DNA from: Hydra vulgaris | Lineage: Eukaryota; Cnidaria; Hydrozoa; Anthoathecata; Hydridae | Direction: 5' to 3' | DNA length: 64,000 bases | Assembly: GCF_038396675.1 (NCBI RefSeq) | Contig: NC_088921.1 | Coordinates: forward strand, 3,612,001-3,676,000 | Part shown: one piece after another, positions 60,296 to 64,000 of the stretch | How the letters are laid out: each line of letters starts with the position of its first letter | Position numbering within the stretch: position 1 is the stretch's first letter | Program-made: the position numbers and the translations under genes | The notes under the pieces: model-generated | What the model saw: only the letters and a program-made list of their open reading frames with translations | What the model was told of the DNA's origin: nothing | Databases searched by the model: none

Positions 60296-61967
60296 CAGCG
60301 GTGGCCAAAAATTAAAGACCACTCATTTTTTAGTTGCTTTCTTAATCTTTAAATTAAAATTAAGAAGATTCTAATTGACATATTAAGTTTTTTTTTTTTA
60401 ATATCTTGTTAATTAAAACATACGGATTAAAGTGGTATAATTTTTTTAATCTAATTCTAATTAAATAGCGTTTAACTTATTAAAAAACTGTTGAGTACTT
60501 ATAAATCTTCTTTAAATAAATTGGACAAAATTTAATGACCACTTTCAAATCTTTAATTTGCACTTATTAAAAATAATAATCCATTATTTTTTTTAACTGT
60601 CTTAATTGCTTATTACGTTGGCTATAAAATAAAATGTCGAAACCTGAGTTTCGATATCAAATAAACATTTACTTTTTGAATTGCAATAAGGATATAAAAA
60701 TATTGCAAAAATGCGTGCAAAGATCGAAGAAAAAGACAGATACGCGGCTCTTGTATTAAAAGAAGAAGGCTATAGCATCAGACAAATAGCAGAAAAGCTC
60801 GGAAGATCTCACTCTTGCATTATTAACATAATTCAACGATACAAAGAGACCAGATCAATTAATGATCGTCATAGGACTGGACGCAATAAAATTTCAAATG
60901 ACCGTGATGTTCGCTTGTTAGTGAGATTAATGAAAGAAAACAGACAAGGATCGTCTACAGACTTGTCTACGAAATGGACACTGTCAAATGGTCTGAAAGC
61001 AAGCCCTAGAACTGTGCGAAGAGTCCTCCACAATTTAAATTATTTATGGCGTGCTGCTGCAAAAAAACCACGCTTAAATAAAAAATAAAAATTTGCCAGG
61101 AAAGAAAATTTGGTGCAAACTACATAAAAATTGGTCAACAGATCAGAGGAGCCATGTGGTCTTTAGTGATGAAATGAACGTTGAGGTAGACAACAGAAAA
61201 GGTTGCGTATACTTCCAAGCGAACGGTTCGATGAATCATGCATTTTGAAACGAACAAAACAAGGCAGTGGTTCAATAGGCATTTGGGCCTGTATGAGTGC
61301 CTGTGGAGTAGGCGTTTTGCATTTATTCGATGGTAGACTCAACAAAGAAAGGTACATCGAAATTTTGGAAAACTCGCTTATTCCTAGCATTGATTTATGG
61401 CAGTTGCAAGATGGATTTATTTGCCAGCAAGATAATTCGCCGTGTCAAAAAGCGCATGTTGTTAGCGATTGGTTCAATTCTAATAAAATTCAATTGCTTC
61501 CATGGCCTGCCAATAGTCCAGACTTGAATCCAATAGAGAATTTATGGTCGTGGCTTGATCACAAGCTTGGTAAAGAACAACTTTACAATTTGGAAGATTT
61601 GAAATCTTCTATCTCTCATCATTTGAAAAATGAATTCAATGCCAGAACGAGTACAAGAGTGCTTGAAAACAAATGGAGGAACAACACGTTTCTAAACTAT
61701 TTTTTTATTGTTTTTTTAAAATATTTTTGAAACTGGTCTTAAAACTTTGTCCAATTTTTTTTCCCATTTATATTTTTTACTAGTCAGTTTTTTAACATTA
61801 TTTTGTAAAAAAATTATAAATTCTTTTATAATAAATATAAAATACAGTAAAAATTCTTTCAAAAATGTTTTCCTTTTTTGATACATTTTTCCAAAATAAA
61901 ATTATACTAAGGTTTAAAATAAATTTTGAAAAAAAAAAGAGTGGTCTTTAATTTTTGGCCACCGCTG
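60296..61967. mobile_element. Tc1/mariner element with exact ends
   Basis: A 1,672-bp element with inverted ends CAGCGGTGGCCAAAAATTAA (continuing AGACCACTC), flanked by TA at 60294-60295 and 61968-61969. Size, TA duplication and coding content are those of Tc1. The ends are perfectly preserved over about 29 bp although the gene is damaged. Confidence 0.95.
60711..61730 (+). pseudogene. Tc1-like transposase
   Basis: The N-terminal paired-type DNA-binding region is intact from the ATG at 60711: YAALVLKEEGYSIRQIAEKL, then HSCIINIIQRYKETRS, an AT-hook-like RHRTGRNK, and the second helix-turn-helix with SPRTVRRVLHNL. A stop follows at 61086-61088, then two or three frameshifts between 61090 and 61203. 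The catalytic part keeps VVFSDEMNV (first Asp), ICQQDNSPC (second Asp) and PWPANSPDLNPIENLW. The spacing from second Asp to Glu is 34 residues, that is DD34E. It ends at 61730. Inactive because of the breaks, but only lightly decayed. Confidence 0.92.
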
Positions 61968-61977
61968 TATATGAAAT

Positions 61978-62095
61978 TGTACTGTAACTGGTTTATGTAG
62001 TGATCAAGGTAAAGCAACTGAAGTGTGTTGAAAAGCACTGTAACTGGTTTATGTGGTGATCAAGGTAAAGCAACAGCAGTGTGTTAAAAAGAGCA
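61978..62095. repeat. Tandem duplication, about 57 bp, two copies
   Basis: ACTGTAACTGGTTTATGT.. GTGATCAAGGTAAAGCAAC is repeated with a few substitutions, directly beside the Tc1 right end. Confidence 0.85.
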
Positions 62096-63127
62096 AGACA
62101 TGTTTTGAAACTCATTAATAACAATAAAAAAATCCATTAAAAGTAAACAATTACTGCAATGCTGATGGATATTTGATGATATTTGATGATATATTAATGA
62201 TATACAAAACAAAATGAAGCATTAGAGCTGCTTGGTTACATTTTAAAAATACTTAAAACCTTAATAGTCATTTATTTCATATTCTATAGTCAGCTTAAAG
62301 AAAGGTAATAAGATCCTTCCTTAAAAAAGGTAATAATATCAGGCCCATGAACTATGATGATGGAGTGTTTGACTTTATTAATGACCTTGTTGAAGATTTT
62401 CCACGTCTCTAAAACCAAACTAAGATAAGGTACAAGATTTAATAAACTGTCAACAATGGAGCTTATGATCAGACAGCACATTTTTTCATTAATTTCTTGC
62501 AATGATAAAAAGATGTTTAATCTCAAGTGAGTTGATCTTATAAAAAAAATAATTATGATTAGATTAGATGTAGCATGTTAACTAAATACAATGTTAACAT
62601 TCTATATGCTTTATTTAGTGACTATGTTAACTAAATAAAATTATCAAATTAAATAAATGGGAACTAAATTTGGGAGCTACTTCGCAAAAGTGATTTAAAA
62701 TGCACTAACAAATCTTGAAAATACTTATTTCTGTAGCTTATTGAGTAATTTTTACTATTTTTCCAAATGTTGTTTCTTACCAGACTGAATGAAGAAAATT
62801 ATAAAATTTTTCTTGTTCTGTTTCAATAAAAGCAAATTTTCTTTGCCTGTTTCATAAAATTGTAGTTTGTGCTCAATGTAGTCATTTTTCCATTCTTTAG
62901 AAAAAAACATTAAAACTCTTTAAAATTATAAAAACTAAAGTTACAAAAAAAATTATTTAAAAATACTTAAACCGTGTTAAATTTGTTAGCTTTAATCTTG
63001 CTGAAGTATACTTTTTTATATATATATAAAATAAAAAACAAAAAAATTAAAAAAATTGAAAATCTTGTACTTTGATGTATATAATAACCTTATAATATAT
63101 ATAAAATTATTCAATTTTAATATAGCA
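62096..63127. other. AT-rich non-coding DNA
   Basis: No gene or known element recognised; short chance frames only. Confidence 0.4.
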
Positions 63128-63305
63128 GGGCTTAATTTAATGGTCAGATATCGCCGCCCCTCCGACCATTCTTGAGACTTGCTAGAGGAGGGCAACAAAC
63201 CATTGTTGATTTTTTCATTAAAAATGAACAATAATTGGTTGCCCCCATAAACTAGATCTCAAAAACAGTCCGAAGGGCAATGATGTTGGACCATTAAATT
63301 GAGCC
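63128..63305. mobile_element. Fold-back MITE, copy B
   Basis: Inverted ends GGGCTTAATTTAATGGTC and (reversed) GGCTCAATTTAATGGTCC. The core matches copy A at 58424-58596. The termini of the two copies differ, so they are related subfamilies. From 63306 to 64000 nothing further is seen. Confidence 0.8.
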
Positions 63306-64000
63306 ATGATATAGCATAAGGCATTTGTTAATAAACTGCTATCAAATATAAGCTAATGTTTAAAAATATTTTTATATATAGCTAAGGAAAAATTTATGGC
63401 ACCTGATTAGATGTATGGTATGCTGTTTACCATCAAATGATGGCAACAATGATGAGGTATTTTGCTACTTATGTGTCTAAATATGTTTGTATCTCAATTT
63501 TTATTGTTACATAATAAAATAATTAGTTAAATATAATCTACTCTACCTGGTTAAAATTTAACTTTTTTTATTTGCTTATAATTTTTTTGTTTTTAATAAT
63601 AAAATTACACAGTTGTCAGAGGTAAGTTGAGACAATTGTAAATGAAAAATGTTCAGAAAATCATAACAAACGCTCATAATAATTACTTAATATATTTCAA
63701 AGCATTACATAATAGTTATCAGTTGCTAACATAAATAAATTTTATATACTGTTTTATAAGTTTTAACCTGTCAAATGCATTCCCAGCTGTCAAATCTTTT
63801 TGTCGATTGTGATGTAGAGATATTTTACTATGTTTTCAAAAATGATTTTAGGTTACTAAGACACTTTATCTGTTATGTGCACTTTTGATTTCCCGTCCTA
63901 TTTAAAAAGAATATGAAAAAGTTAGTAGTTTCAAAAACGCTAAAATTATAAGCTATACATTCTTTTAAACCTTTTAAATCAATTTAAAACTACACTTTTG

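Noticed and set aside
62290-62526. 78-codon minus-strand frame
   Set aside because: No motif and no supporting context.

Overview
This 64-kb window looks like intergenic or heterochromatic DNA from an AT-rich animal genome. A cnidarian of the Hydra type is the best guess. The reasons are very high A+T, long (TA)n microsatellites, TTAGGG-type interstitial telomere repeats, animal transposon superfamilies only, GT-AG introns, and sequence families I recall as common in Hydra. No prokaryotic features and no convincing host gene were seen. Nearly every recognisable protein belongs to a mobile element, and the main story is nesting of elements inside one another.

Left third (0.5-27.1 kb), minus strand unless stated. 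An old DNA transposon of a DUF4806-associated, transposase-like family appears to have been blown apart. Its N-terminal half lies at 27.10-26.33 kb and its C-terminal half at 8.29-7.18 kb. Both halves stop at the same codon position against the same 12-bp terminal repeat, CCCAGTGAAAAA. Pieces of the DUF4806 partner gene lie at 0.5-2.3 kb, partly inverted. A CR1-like LINE (3.0-6.8 kb) separates those pieces from the C-terminal half. The 18-kb gap between the two halves holds: a fold-back MITE rich in CCATATGG-type repeats; a second LINE (8.55-15.80 kb); a third, intact 995-codon LINE inserted inside the second (11.89-15.63 kb, duplication AAAATATC); a 6.05-kb transposon flanked by TTAA with about 650-bp inverted ends and a predicted protein of about 1,140 residues (15.88-21.93 kb); and a P-element/THAP9-like transposon with 8-bp duplications GTCACACA (22.67-25.37 kb).

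Middle (27-41 kb). There is a 187-bp multi-level AACGTT palindrome, rearranged pieces of a second DUF4806-type transposase, and an interstitial telomeric block. A complete PIF/Harbinger element (30.69-38.14 kb, duplication CAG) encodes an apparently intact five-exon Myb-like protein on the plus strand and a HARBI1-like nuclease on the minus strand. The nuclease's first exon is split by a 2.74-kb CACTG-ended element (34.96-37.70 kb, duplication GTGG), which carries its own uninterrupted three-exon transposase-like gene. A decayed Tigger/pogo element follows (38.8-40.9 kb).

Right third (41-64 kb). This part is mostly featureless AT-rich DNA with decayed LINE fragments, a tRNA-derived SINE, a ZMYM1-like hAT relic, a relic of a repetitive family I cannot name (57.3-59.1 kb), two copies of a fold-back MITE family, and a Tc1/mariner element with exact TA-flanked ends (60.30-61.97 kb).

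All calls come from reading the sequence by eye. Family names rest on recognised motifs, not on database searches.
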